Source of the DNA: Salinactinospora qingdaonensis
Lineage (GTDB): Bacteria; Actinomycetota; Actinomycetes; Streptosporangiales; Streptosporangiaceae
Direction of reading: 5' to 3'
Assembly: GCF_039539445.1 (NCBI RefSeq)
Contig: NZ_BAABDD010000036.1
Location: 1-40,313 of the forward strand
Length of the DNA: 40,313 nucleotides
The notes under the pieces were generated by a model. The model ran no database searches and had not been told where the DNA came from. It saw only the letters and a program-made list of their open reading frames with translations. Of this stretch, positions 8,244 to 16,181 are shown piece after piece. The first letter of the stretch is position 1. Every line of letters begins with the position of its first letter. A program made the translations under genes and the position numbers.

Positions 8244-8816
8244 ATGCCACATATCCGCGTAACCGTCGACGGCGTACGCTACGACGACGAGATCGAAGCG
8301 CGCCGTCTACTCACCCACTATCTGCGCGACACGTTGGGCAAGGTCGGCACCCCCATCGGGTGCGACACGTCCAACTGCGGAGCTTGCACCGTCCTCATGG
8401 ACGGGATGTCGGCGAAGAGCTGCTCGGTGCTGGCCGTTCAGGCCGACGGGCACGAAATCACCACTGTTGAAGGGCTCGCCTCCAACGGCACATGGCACCC
8501 GGTGCAGCGAGCCTTCCACGAGAACCATGCCCTACAGTGCGGCTACTGCACCCCTGGCATGATCATGGCGACCCTGGACCTGCTCCAGGAGAACCTCGAC
8601 CCCTCCGATGAGGAGATTCGGGAGGGTCTTGAGGGCAACCTGTGCCGTTGCACCGGCTACAGCAACATCGTCAAGGCCGTGCGCACCGCGGCGGCGGAGA
8701 TCCGCGCGGCGGAGAGCGCCCCGACGGTGATGACGGCCTCCGGCGCTGAGGAGGTACCTCGGCAGGCGGCCGGCGAGCCTAGGCGGCCTATGGCGAAGGG
8801 AGGAGGGACCTCATGA
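8244..8816 (+). CDS. Mo-hydroxylase small subunit, (2Fe-2S)-binding (CoxS/XdhC type)
   Basis: This is the iron-sulfur subunit of a xanthine dehydrogenase/CO dehydrogenase family enzyme, 190 aa, passing electrons from the Mo site to FAD. The plant-type cluster cysteines are C40, C45, C48 and C60 (GCDTSNCGACTVLMDG). The second cluster uses C99, C102, C134 and C136 (CGYCTPGM, NLCRCTGY). ATG 8244 is chosen because GGGAGG lies at 8229-8234, nine bases upstream; the frame stays open further 5' but has no family similarity. The C-terminal 35 residues are an unconserved tail. The stop overlaps the next start by ATGA, which indicates translational coupling. Confidence 0.95.
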   Translation: MPHIRVTVDGVRYDDEIEARRLLTHYLRDTLGKVGTPIGCDTSNCGACTVLMDGMSAKSCSVLAVQADGHEITTVEGLASNGTWHPVQRAFHENHALQCGYCTPGMIMATLDLLQENLDPSDEEIREGLEGNLCRCTGYSNIVKAVRTAAAEIRAAESAPTVMTASGAEEVPRQAAGEPRRPMAKGGGTS

Positions 8817-11278
8817 CGATCGCACCCGAAGACCGTCAGCTCGGTCTGCCCCGGTTGCGCAAGGAGGACGCCCGCCTCATCACCGGCCAGACGAACTGGA
8901 CCGACAACATCCAGCAGGTCGGGACGTTGCACGTGGCGTTCCTGCGTAGCCCGGTCGCTCACGCTCGCATCTCGGGGCTCGACGTCTCCGCCGCCCAGGA
9001 ACAGCCCGGCGTCATCTCGGTGCTGACCGGGGCCGACTTCGGCGAGGAGCAAGGCAGCCTGCCGTGCGCCTGGCCGGTGACCGAGGACATGGTGCTTCCC
9101 GAGCACCCGCCGATGGCGGTCGAGGAGGTCAGATTCGTCGGTGAGGCCGTGGCGTGCGTGGTGGCCCGCGACCCCTATACGGCTGTCGACGCGCTCGAAA
9201 TGATCGATGTGGACTTCGAGCCCCTGCCGGCTGTGCTCGACATGGAGGCGGCGCTGACCGAGGACGCCGACCTGGTGCACACGGCGGCCGGGACCAACAA
9301 GGCGTTCGTGTGGCCGATGTCCAACGGCGACGTCGACGCCGCGTTCGACGGCGCCGAGGTGGTGGTCACGCGGCGCTACCGCCAGCAGCGCCTCATCCCG
9401 GCGGCCATGGAACCGCGCTCGGTGGTGTGCAGCCCTGACGGTGACACGTTCACCCTGTGGTCGGCCACCCAGATTCCGCACATCCTGCGGGTCATGCTGG
9501 CCATGACCACCGGCATCCCTGAGCAGAAGATCCGCGTCGTCGCGCCCGATGTCGGCGGGGGCTTTGGCTCCAAGCTCCAGGTGACAGCCGAGGAAGTGCT
9601 GACGCTGCTGCTGGCCAAACGGCTGAACAAACCGGTGAAGTGGACCGAGACCCGCTCCGAGGGGTTCCAGACCACCCACCACGGCCGTGACCAGATCCAG
9701 GACGTCTCCATCGCCGCCGACGCCGACGGGCGGGTCCGTGGCCTCAAGGTGGACCTCATGGCCGACATGGGGGCCTACATGATGCTGGTGACGCCCGGTG
9801 TCCCGTTGCTGGGCGCGTTCATGTACCCGGGGATCTACAAGATGGACGCCTATGCGTTCTCCTGCACGGGTGTCTTCACGACCAAGACCCCCACCGACGC
9901 CTACCGGGGCGCCGGGCGGCCAGAGGCCACCTACGCCATCGAACGCATCATGAGCGAACTCGCCCACGAGTTGGGCATGGACCCCATGGAGCTGCGGCGG
10001 CGCAACTGGATCAACCATGACGAGTTCCCCTACACCAGTATCGGGGGGCTGACCTACGACTCCGGCAACTACGAGGCGGCCACAGCGCGGGCCATGGAAC
10101 TGTTCGGCTACGACGCGCTGCGTGCCGAACAGCGCGCCCGCCGGGAACGCGGCGACACCGTGCAACTGGGGCTGGGGATCTCCACCTACACCGAGATGTG
10201 CGGGCTCGCGCCGTCGCGGATGCTGGGTGGCCTGTCCTACGGGGCCGGTGGCTGGGAGCACGCTTCAGTGCGCATGCTGCCCACCGGCGGAGTCGAGGTG
10301 GTCACCGGGACCACGCCGCACGGCCAGGGGCACGTGACCGCGTGGAGCCAGATCGCCGCCGACTATCTCGGGGTGCCCTTCGACGACGTTCAGGTACTGC
10401 ACGGGGACACGCAGGTCTCGCCCCAGGGCATGGACACTTACGGGTCGCGTTCGCTCGTGGTCGGCGGGACGGCCGTGGTGGAGGCGTGCGGCCGAGTGGT
10501 GGAGAAGGCCCGCAAACTCGCAGCGCACATGCTGGAGGCCGCCGAGGGAGATGTCGAGTTCTCCAACGGCAGATTCCGGGTGCGCGGTACCCAGGAGCCC
10601 TCAGCCGGTATCCAAGAGTTGGCGCTCGCGGCGTTCACCGCTCACGATCTGCCTGAGGAGATGGAGGCGTCGCTGAACGCCGAGGCAACGTTCGACCCGG
10701 AGAATTTCTCCTACCCGCACGGGACCCATCTGTGCGCGGTGGAGGTCGACACCGCGACCGGTCGGGCGTCGATCCGCTCCTATGTGGCCGTGGACGACGT
10801 GGGCACCGCGGTGAACCCATTGCTGGTCGAAGGGCAGGTACACGGCGGGCTCGCCCAGGGCATCGCCCAGGCGATGTTCGAAGAGGCCGTGCACGACGCC
10901 GAGGGCAACCTGGTCACCTCGACGATGGCCGACTACCTGGTGCCATCGGCGGTGGACCTGCCCGAGTTCACCACCGACCGCACCGAGACGCCGGCCGTCA
11001 CGAACCCGATGGGCGCCAAAGGGGTCGGTGAGGCCGGCACGATCGCCTCCACGCCCGCCGTGGTCAATGCGGTCGTGGACGCACTGCGGCCCTTCGGTGT
11101 GGACGACGTGCGCATGCCCTGCACCCCTGAACGGATCTGGCGAGCCATGGCACAGGCGGGGGCCGGCGGCGATACCGCGCCGGGAACGCCCACCAGTCTC
11201 GCGGCCAGCTCGGAGGAGTCCACCGCTGCGGGCACGACACAGACCGGCGAAACCGGCGGGGAAGGAGCAACGCAGTGA
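8813..11278 (+). CDS. Mo-hydroxylase large subunit, molybdopterin-binding (form II CoxL-like)
   Basis: This is the catalytic Mo-cofactor subunit, 821 aa. The N-terminal hammerhead domain starts near residue 15 (KEDARLITGQTNW). The molybdopterin-binding VGGGFGSK is at 247-254, the active-site loop AYRGAGR at 363-369, and the catalytic base E740 in GVGEAG. AYRGAGR is the form II signature; true aerobic CO dehydrogenases carry AYxCSFR. The substrate is therefore probably a purine, aldehyde or N-heterocycle and not CO. The last 40 residues are a Ser/Thr/Gly-rich tail. It overlaps both neighbours by 4 bp. Confidence 0.95.
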   Translation: MTIAPEDRQLGLPRLRKEDARLITGQTNWTDNIQQVGTLHVAFLRSPVAHARISGLDVSAAQEQPGVISVLTGADFGEEQGSLPCAWPVTEDMVLPEHPPMAVEEVRFVGEAVACVVARDPYTAVDALEMIDVDFEPLPAVLDMEAALTEDADLVHTAAGTNKAFVWPMSNGDVDAAFDGAEVVVTRRYRQQRLIPAAMEPRSVVCSPDGDTFTLWSATQIPHILRVMLAMTTGIPEQKIRVVAPDVGGGFGSKLQVTAEEVLTLLLAKRLNKPVKWTETRSEGFQTTHHGRDQIQDVSIAADADGRVRGLKVDLMADMGAYMMLVTPGVPLLGAFMYPGIYKMDAYAFSCTGVFTTKTPTDAYRGAGRPEATYAIERIMSELAHELGMDPMELRRRNWINHDEFPYTSIGGLTYDSGNYEAATARAMELFGYDALRAEQRARRERGDTVQLGLGISTYTEMCGLAPSRMLGGLSYGAGGWEHASVRMLPTGGVEVVTGTTPHGQGHVTAWSQIAADYLGVPFDDVQVLHGDTQVSPQGMDTYGSRSLVVGGTAVVEACGRVVEKARKLAAHMLEAAEGDVEFSNGRFRVRGTQEPSAGIQELALAAFTAHDLPEEMEASLNAEATFDPENFSYPHGTHLCAVEVDTATGRASIRSYVAVDDVGTAVNPLLVEGQVHGGLAQGIAQAMFEEAVHDAEGNLVTSTMADYLVPSAVDLPEFTTDRTETPAVTNPMGAKGVGEAGTIASTPAVVNAVVDALRPFGVDDVRMPCTPERIWRAMAQAGAGGDTAPGTPTSLAASSEESTAAGTTQTGETGGEGATQ

Positions 11279-12126
11279 TTCCTCCGCAATTCGAGTACGT
11301 GAAACCGAACAGCGTCGCCGAGGCAGTCAGCGCTTTGGGCGAGAGTGAGGAGGCCAAGGCCCTGGCCGGCGGCCAGAGCCTGCTGCCGCTGCTGCGCTTC
11401 CGGCTGGCCTACCCCGATGTCGTGGTGGATCTGGGCGAGCTGGCCGAACTGCGGGGAGTGCGCGACGAGGGCGACGCTGTGTGGATCGGCGCTATGACGA
11501 CCCACTACGACGTGGTAAACGACCCCGTCATCGCCGAGCACTGCGAACTGCTGGCCATGGCCACCCGCACCGTCGCCGATCCCGCGGTGCGCCACCGGGG
11601 AACGATCGGGGGGTCGCTGTCCCACGCCGACCCGGCTGGTGACCTACCGGCGGTAGCGCTGGCGCTCGAGGCTGAATTCCTGATCTCGGGGCCGGAGGGG
11701 GAGCGTACCGTTGCGGCTCCCGACTTCTTCGAGGACTACCTCACGACGACGCTGGAGCCCGAGGAGATCCTCACCGGCATCAGAGTGCCCAAGTGGGAGG
11801 GGTGGTCGTTCCACTACGAGAAGTTCGCGCGTACGGCCCAAGCATGGGCGATCGTGGGAGTGGCGGCGGGCACGCGACGCCGTGAAGGCGAGATCGCTGA
11901 GGCACGGGTCGGCCTGACCAACATGGGGCCGACGCCGATGCGGGCCCACGCCGTGGAGGAAGCACTCGTCGGTGTTCCCGCCCAGGCAGGGTCGGTTCGT
12001 GCCGCCTCGGCAACGGCCGACCAGGGGACCGCCCCGCCCAGTGATGTCAACGGCCAAGCCGACTACCGCCGCCACCTGGCCCGGGTCCTGACCGAACGCG
12101 CCCTAGAACAGGCCGCGGGGATCTGA
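11275..12126 (+). CDS. Mo-hydroxylase medium subunit, FAD-binding (CoxM type)
   Basis: This is the flavin subunit of the same enzyme, 283 aa. FAD-binding motifs are AGGQSLLP at 31-38 and the segment RHRGTIGGSLSHADPAGDLP at about 107-125. The C-terminal CO_deh_flav_C domain contains KFARTAQAWAIVGVAA. It begins with GTG in a GTGA overlap with the large-subunit stop. A linker of about 25 residues (near 240-265, Ala/Ser/Thr-rich) interrupts the C-terminal domain before the last helix. Confidence 0.94.
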   Translation: MIPPQFEYVKPNSVAEAVSALGESEEAKALAGGQSLLPLLRFRLAYPDVVVDLGELAELRGVRDEGDAVWIGAMTTHYDVVNDPVIAEHCELLAMATRTVADPAVRHRGTIGGSLSHADPAGDLPAVALALEAEFLISGPEGERTVAAPDFFEDYLTTTLEPEEILTGIRVPKWEGWSFHYEKFARTAQAWAIVGVAAGTRRREGEIAEARVGLTNMGPTPMRAHAVEEALVGVPAQAGSVRAASATADQGTAPPSDVNGQADYRRHLARVLTERALEQAAGI

Positions 12127-12237
12127 CCGGCCGAGCACGGCCGTGGCCGCCCCGGGGTGGCCACGGCCGGTTTCAGCAGCGCACCCTACGGGCAGCGTCC
12201 CAGCCCCGGGCTGGACGAGGAAGGCGGCACACCAACG

Positions 12238-13023
12238 ATGAGCACGCAACTGAACAACGAGTTCACGGTGCCCGTGCCGATCGAGCGGGCGTGGGCGGTC
12301 CTGCTGGACGTGGAACGGATCGCTCCCTGCATGCCGGGAGCGACCTTGGAGTCGGCCCAGGACGACACGTTCACCGGGCGGGTCAAAGTGAAGGTCGGCC
12401 CCATCACGGTGACCTACCGCGGTCAGGCCCGCATCATCAGCGCCGACGAGTCGGCGCGGCTCGTGACCGTCGATGCCGAGGGCAAGGAGTCCCGCGGCAC
12501 CGGGACCGCGGCAGCCAAGGTCACGGCTGCCCTGCGAGCCGAGGACGGCACGACACGGGTCACGGTGGACACTGACCTCAACGTCACCGGCCGGGTCGCG
12601 CAGTTCGGGCGCGGTGTCATGGCCGACGTCAGCGCCAAACTGGTCGACAAGTTCGCCGCGAACCTCGCGGCGGAACTGGAGCGTGCGGAAGGCGCGGAAC
12701 AGCCCGCGGCTGCCGTACCGGAACCGCGCGCTGAGGCGGGAGCCGCTCCGCAGGAGCAACCCGCGCCGGTAGCCCAGGAAGGGGCGGCGGCGCCCGTGGC
12801 CGAAGGCGAACCGAAGACACAGCCCCCCGCCGAGGCACCGGGACCGGTCCCCACCCGCCCGGCGGCGGAGCGCGAAGGCGCCGACTCTTCACTCAACCTG
12901 TTCGACGTCGCGGCCGGACCACTGCTCAAACGCGCCCTGCCCGCTATCGGGATCGCGGCGGCGCTGGTCGCGGTGGTGGTGTGGTGGCGCAAGCGGCACA
13001 CCGCGGCCGACGAGCGTTACTGA
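12238..13023 (+). CDS. CoxG-like SRPBCC protein with C-terminal membrane helix
   Basis: This is a carbon monoxide dehydrogenase subunit G family protein of 261 aa. Residues 1-145 form the SRPBCC fold (FTVPVPIERAWAVLLDVERI, CMPGATLE, FTGRVKVKVGPITVTYRG). A long Pro/Ala/Glu-rich linker (about 150-220) leads to a membrane helix near 232-250 and a basic end (WWRKRH). CoxG proteins are known to help recruit Mo hydroxylases to the membrane and pass electrons to quinone, which fits the tail anchor. ATG 12238 follows AGGAAGG at 12218-12224. It is the last gene of the operon, 111 bp after the FAD subunit, and ends 17 bp from the convergent gene. Confidence 0.9.
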   Translation: MSTQLNNEFTVPVPIERAWAVLLDVERIAPCMPGATLESAQDDTFTGRVKVKVGPITVTYRGQARIISADESARLVTVDAEGKESRGTGTAAAKVTAALRAEDGTTRVTVDTDLNVTGRVAQFGRGVMADVSAKLVDKFAANLAAELERAEGAEQPAAAVPEPRAEAGAAPQEQPAPVAQEGAAAPVAEGEPKTQPPAEAPGPVPTRPAAEREGADSSLNLFDVAAGPLLKRALPAIGIAAALVAVVVWWRKRHTAADERY

Positions 13024-13040
13024 AGCGAGCGGCCCGTTCC

Positions 13041-13961
13041 TTACTCGTGGGCGCTCCAGTGAGGGTGTTCGGCAAGGAAGGCGTCCAAAACCTCCGACAG
13101 CACCTGCCGGTACTCGTGCCGGTCAGCGTGGTGTCCAGCACAGACCCCCGCAAGGAAGGCCACGAGCTGATCGTCGGCGAGAGCGTACTCATAGCCATCG
13201 GAGGTGGTGATCGAATGCAGCCGGTCGTCGCTGGTGGAGTGGCGTTCGATCACCCCCTCCCCGGCGAGATTCAGCAGGATGTCCGATATTCGCACCAAGG
13301 CGCGGGAGCCTTCCGGGTCGCGGATGGGTGAGGTGGGGCGGTCGGCGGCATGGGGTAGCAGGTGGATGGGAGAAACGTGCCAGAACGGCGTGGGCTCGGC
13401 GATACCGCTCACGCTCGGAGCCTCGGCGCGGGCGGCGGGGTCGTCCCATGTTTGGGGGACCAACCCGTCGAGGATGGCTTTGAGGTCGTCTACTCCCCGT
13501 TGATAGAGCCCGTGGTCGCTGTCGACCCGGTCTCCGGCGCACACGCCTAGCAGCAGGGGGGCGATGTCGTGGTCACTGAGGATCAGCCCGTAGCCCGCCA
13601 TGGTCTGCACCTCGTAGCCGCCGTTGGGGCCGGTACCGTCGAAGGTGAGAACGGCGTGCTCGTTGAGCCTGCTCAGAATGTCGAGAGCGCGCGCCGTGTC
13701 GCTGGAGCCCTGCCGGGCACCGCCCCACGCGGTTTGAGCCACCTCGACAAGCTGCATCTGTAACCCGGACAGCCCCTCGCCGTGCTGGAGCAGCTCCGCG
13801 CAGCACACCCCCAGCAGCAGGGCGGGAACCTCATTGCTCCGGAGCACCACTTCGTAGTTGTTGGCCGTTCTGACCAGGTAGCCCTCTCCCTCTTTGACCC
13901 GGAAGTAGTCGAGGACACTGTGATTGGTCAGCGCGACCAGGACGTCAGTGGCAGGGATCAT
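13041..13961 (-). CDS. Hypothetical protein with three internal repeats
   Basis: This 306-aa protein belongs to no family I recognise. It contains three diverged copies of a unit of about 72 residues: 6-76, 92-165 and 225-297. Each has an N-terminal helix (DVLVALTNHSVL, DILSRLNEHAVL, DILLNLAGEGVI), a beta-like middle (GYEVQTM, DGYEYAL, NNYEVVL), then a helix with LLLGVC (GVCC 51-54, GVCA 139-142, GVCA 272-275) and a closing amphipathic helix. No signal peptide or membrane segment is seen, so it is probably cytoplasmic. ATG 13961 has GGAG eight bases upstream. It is convergent with the CoxG-like gene and shows normal base composition. Confidence 0.8.
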   Translation of the reverse strand: MIPATDVLVALTNHSVLDYFRVKEGEGYLVRTANNYEVVLRSNEVPALLLGVCCAELLQHGEGLSGLQMQLVEVAQTAWGGARQGSSDTARALDILSRLNEHAVLTFDGTGPNGGYEVQTMAGYGLILSDHDIAPLLLGVCAGDRVDSDHGLYQRGVDDLKAILDGLVPQTWDDPAARAEAPSVSGIAEPTPFWHVSPIHLLPHAADRPTSPIRDPEGSRALVRISDILLNLAGEGVIERHSTSDDRLHSITTSDGYEYALADDQLVAFLAGVCAGHHADRHEYRQVLSEVLDAFLAEHPHWSAHE

Positions 13962-14006
13962 GCCGAGGTCTCCGGATAGGTGGCTGGTGGCGGCATATCC
14001 GACACC

Positions 14007-14031
14007 GGAACACCAAAGAAAGAGGTGTCCC
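14007..14031 (-). other. Hairpin upstream of the three-repeat gene
   Basis: GGAACACC (14007-14014) and GGTGTCCC (14024-14031) can pair with one G-U wobble on the minus strand around a nine-base U-rich loop. It lies 46-70 bases before the start at 13961. It could be a leader structure or a second terminator after guaA. The rest of 13962-14346 holds no gene I can support. Confidence 0.3.
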
Positions 14032-14302
14032 GGTCAGCGGCACACTTTATCGAAAACCGGCGCCGCCTCGTGTCCGTTTCTCACGACACGAACGCCCGGC
14101 GGTCCGGTCGGAAATAGGGGTCGCTGCTGAGGCGCCGCCACGGCCACACGGGCGAAAACCGCGACGAATCTGCCGGTGAGCAGGAACGGGGGTGCGGGCG
14201 GCGGGACGGGAATCGGTCCACACCCGATCACGCGCTCGGCGACAAAAACCCGGCAGCGGCGACAGCGGCGGGGCCGGAGCGGCGTAGTTCTCCCCACCGC
14301 GC

Positions 14303-14327
14303 GCGAGCAGCAGTCACCGCTGCTCGC
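14303..14327 (-). terminator. guaA terminator hairpin
   Basis: GCGAGCAGC (14303-14311) and GCTGCTCGC (14319-14327) form a perfect 9-bp stem with a 7-nt loop, 20 bp beyond the guaA stop. There is no T tract, as is common in high-GC actinobacteria. Confidence 0.55.
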
Positions 14328-14346
14328 CGCAACCCGGGTGCCGCGG

Positions 14347-15933
14347 TCACTCCCATTCGATAGTGCCGGGGGGCTTGCTGGTGACGTCGAGGGTGACGCG
14401 GTTGATCTCGCGCACCTCGTTGGTGATGCGGTTGGAGATGGTGGCTAGCACGTCGTAAGGCACGCGGGACCAGTCGGCGGTCATCGCGTCCTCGCTGGAG
14501 ACGGGGCGCAGCACCACCGGGTGACCGTAGGTGCGGCCGTCGCCTTGCACGCCCACGGAATGGACGTCGGCGAGGAGCACTACGGGGCACTGCCAGATGT
14601 CACGGTCGAGCCCGGCCCGCGACAGTTCTTCGCGGGCGATGGCGTCGGCTTCGCGTAGCACGTCGAGACGGTGCCGGTCGACCGCGCCGATAACGCGGAT
14701 GGCCAACCCCGGACCGGGGAAGGGGTGGCGCCACACCATCTCGGCGGGCAGCCCCAACTCTTCGCCGACCCGGCGCACCTCGTCCTTGAACAGCTCGCGC
14801 AGCGGCTCGACGAGGGTGAACCGCAGATCCTCAGGAAGGCCACCGACATTGTGGTGCGACTTGATGTTGGCGGTTCCGGTGCCGCCTCCCGATTCGACGA
14901 CGTCGGGGTAGAGAGTGCCCTGGACCAGGAACTCCACCTCCTCGCCCGCGGCACCGGCCTCGGCGACCACTTCGCGGGCGGCCTGTTCGAAGACACGGAT
15001 GAACTCCCGCCCGATGATCTTGCGCTTGTCCTCGGGGTCGCTTACCCCCTCCAGCGCTGCAAGGAAGCGATCCTGGGCGTCGACGACCTTCAAGTCGGCG
15101 CCGGTGACGGCGACGAAGTCCTTCTCGACCTGCTCCGCCTCTCCTTTACGCAGCAGGCCATGATCGACGAAGACGCAGGTGAGCTGCTCCCCCACCGCGC
15201 GCTGCACCAGCGCCCCGGCCACGGCGGAGTCGACTCCTCCGCTCAGGCCGCAGATGACCTGCTTGGAGCCGACTTGGGCGCGGATGCGCTCTACCTGCTC
15301 GTCAACGATGTTGACCATGGTCCAGTTGGGGCGGCAGTGGGCAGCCTCGTAGAGGAAGTGCCGCAGTACGGCCTGGCCGTGCTCGGTGTGCAGCACCTCG
15401 GGGTGGAACTGCACTCCGAAGAGGCCGCGATCGGGGGCTTCCATGGCCGCGATCGGGGAACTCTCCGTGGCTCCGACGACGCGGAACCCGTCGGGGGGCT
15501 GCGATACGGCGTCGCCGTGTGACATCCACACCAACTGGTCCTCGGGAAGCCCATTGAAGAGGACGGTGTCGGTGGTGGCGCGCAGTTGGGTGCGTCCAAA
15601 CTCTGAACGGCCCGTGTGGGCGACGGTGCCGCCGAGTGCCTGGGCCATGCTCTGGAAGCCGTAGCAGATACCGAAGGTGGGCACCCCTGTGTCGAACAGC
15701 TCTGCCGGTGGCCGGGGGGCGTCGTCGGCATAGACCGAGGCCGGTCCGCCCGAAAGGATGATGGCCTTGGGTTTCTTGGCGAGCATCTCCTCGACTGGCA
15801 TCGTCGAGGGAACGATCTCGCTGAAGACATGACACTCGCGGACGCGCCGGGCGATCAACTGCGCGTACTGGGCGCCGAAGTCGACGACGAGGACAGTGTC
15901 GAACGTGGAGTCGGCGGCACCGGCAACGGACAC
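14347..15933 (-). CDS. guaA: GMP synthase (glutamine-hydrolysing)
   Basis: This enzyme converts XMP, ATP and glutamine to GMP, the last step of de novo GMP synthesis, following the IMP dehydrogenase encoded by guaB at 26169-27659. The class I glutamine amidotransferase domain (about residues 14-205) has the nucleophile Cys in GICYGFQ and the His/Glu pair in GVQFHPE. The ATP pyrophosphatase domain has the PP-loop GLSGGVDSAVAGAL. The dimerisation domain ends in the family-typical PPGTIEWE. The GTG start at 15933 follows GGAAAGG eight bases upstream. At 528 aa it is a normal length. Terminator-like hairpins flank it on both sides, so it is probably monocistronic. Confidence 0.97.
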   Translation of the reverse strand: MSVAGAADSTFDTVLVVDFGAQYAQLIARRVRECHVFSEIVPSTMPVEEMLAKKPKAIILSGGPASVYADDAPRPPAELFDTGVPTFGICYGFQSMAQALGGTVAHTGRSEFGRTQLRATTDTVLFNGLPEDQLVWMSHGDAVSQPPDGFRVVGATESSPIAAMEAPDRGLFGVQFHPEVLHTEHGQAVLRHFLYEAAHCRPNWTMVNIVDEQVERIRAQVGSKQVICGLSGGVDSAVAGALVQRAVGEQLTCVFVDHGLLRKGEAEQVEKDFVAVTGADLKVVDAQDRFLAALEGVSDPEDKRKIIGREFIRVFEQAAREVVAEAGAAGEEVEFLVQGTLYPDVVESGGGTGTANIKSHHNVGGLPEDLRFTLVEPLRELFKDEVRRVGEELGLPAEMVWRHPFPGPGLAIRVIGAVDRHRLDVLREADAIAREELSRAGLDRDIWQCPVVLLADVHSVGVQGDGRTYGHPVVLRPVSSEDAMTADWSRVPYDVLATISNRITNEVREINRVTLDVTSKPPGTIEWE

Positions 15934-15977
15934 GTAACGGCCTTTCCGCAGCTAAAGATGAATCTGTTCCAGTCTAG

Positions 15978-16008
15978 CCAGATCCGGCACCGGTGGTGCC
16001 GGATCTGG
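15978..16008 (-). terminator. Terminator between the aldehyde dehydrogenase gene and guaA
   Basis: CCAGATCCGGCACC (15978-15991) and GGTGCCGGATCTGG (15995-16008) form a perfect 14-bp stem closed by a 3-nt loop. It lies downstream of the aldehyde dehydrogenase stop at 16182 and just upstream of guaA. No T tract is present. The region 16009-16181 contains only a 12-bp palindrome (GTACGGCCGTAC) and no gene. Confidence 0.6.
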
Positions 16009-16181
16009 CCCAGGCTGCGATGGCGTGGTGGCCGGCGGTGGTGCGCGCAGTTGGCGGGGTGGTCGAAAGGTGGCGCCCTCCCAACTGCTGCACTCCGTGC
16101 TCGGGCCACGCCCGCAGCCCAGGGGCGGTAACGTCCAGCGGGTTCCGTACGGCCGTACCGTCCGGGGCAGAGCTGGGTGGG

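Noticed and set aside
8657..10261. 534-codon minus-strand frame in the Mo-hydroxylase large-subunit gene
   Set aside because: It is a mirror of the large-subunit codons; the product is His/Gly/Val-rich with no recognisable domain.
14034..14297. Overlapping short frames between the three-repeat gene and guaA
   Set aside because: Both strands give Arg/Pro/Gly-rich peptides with no ribosome binding site, as expected of noncoding high-GC DNA.
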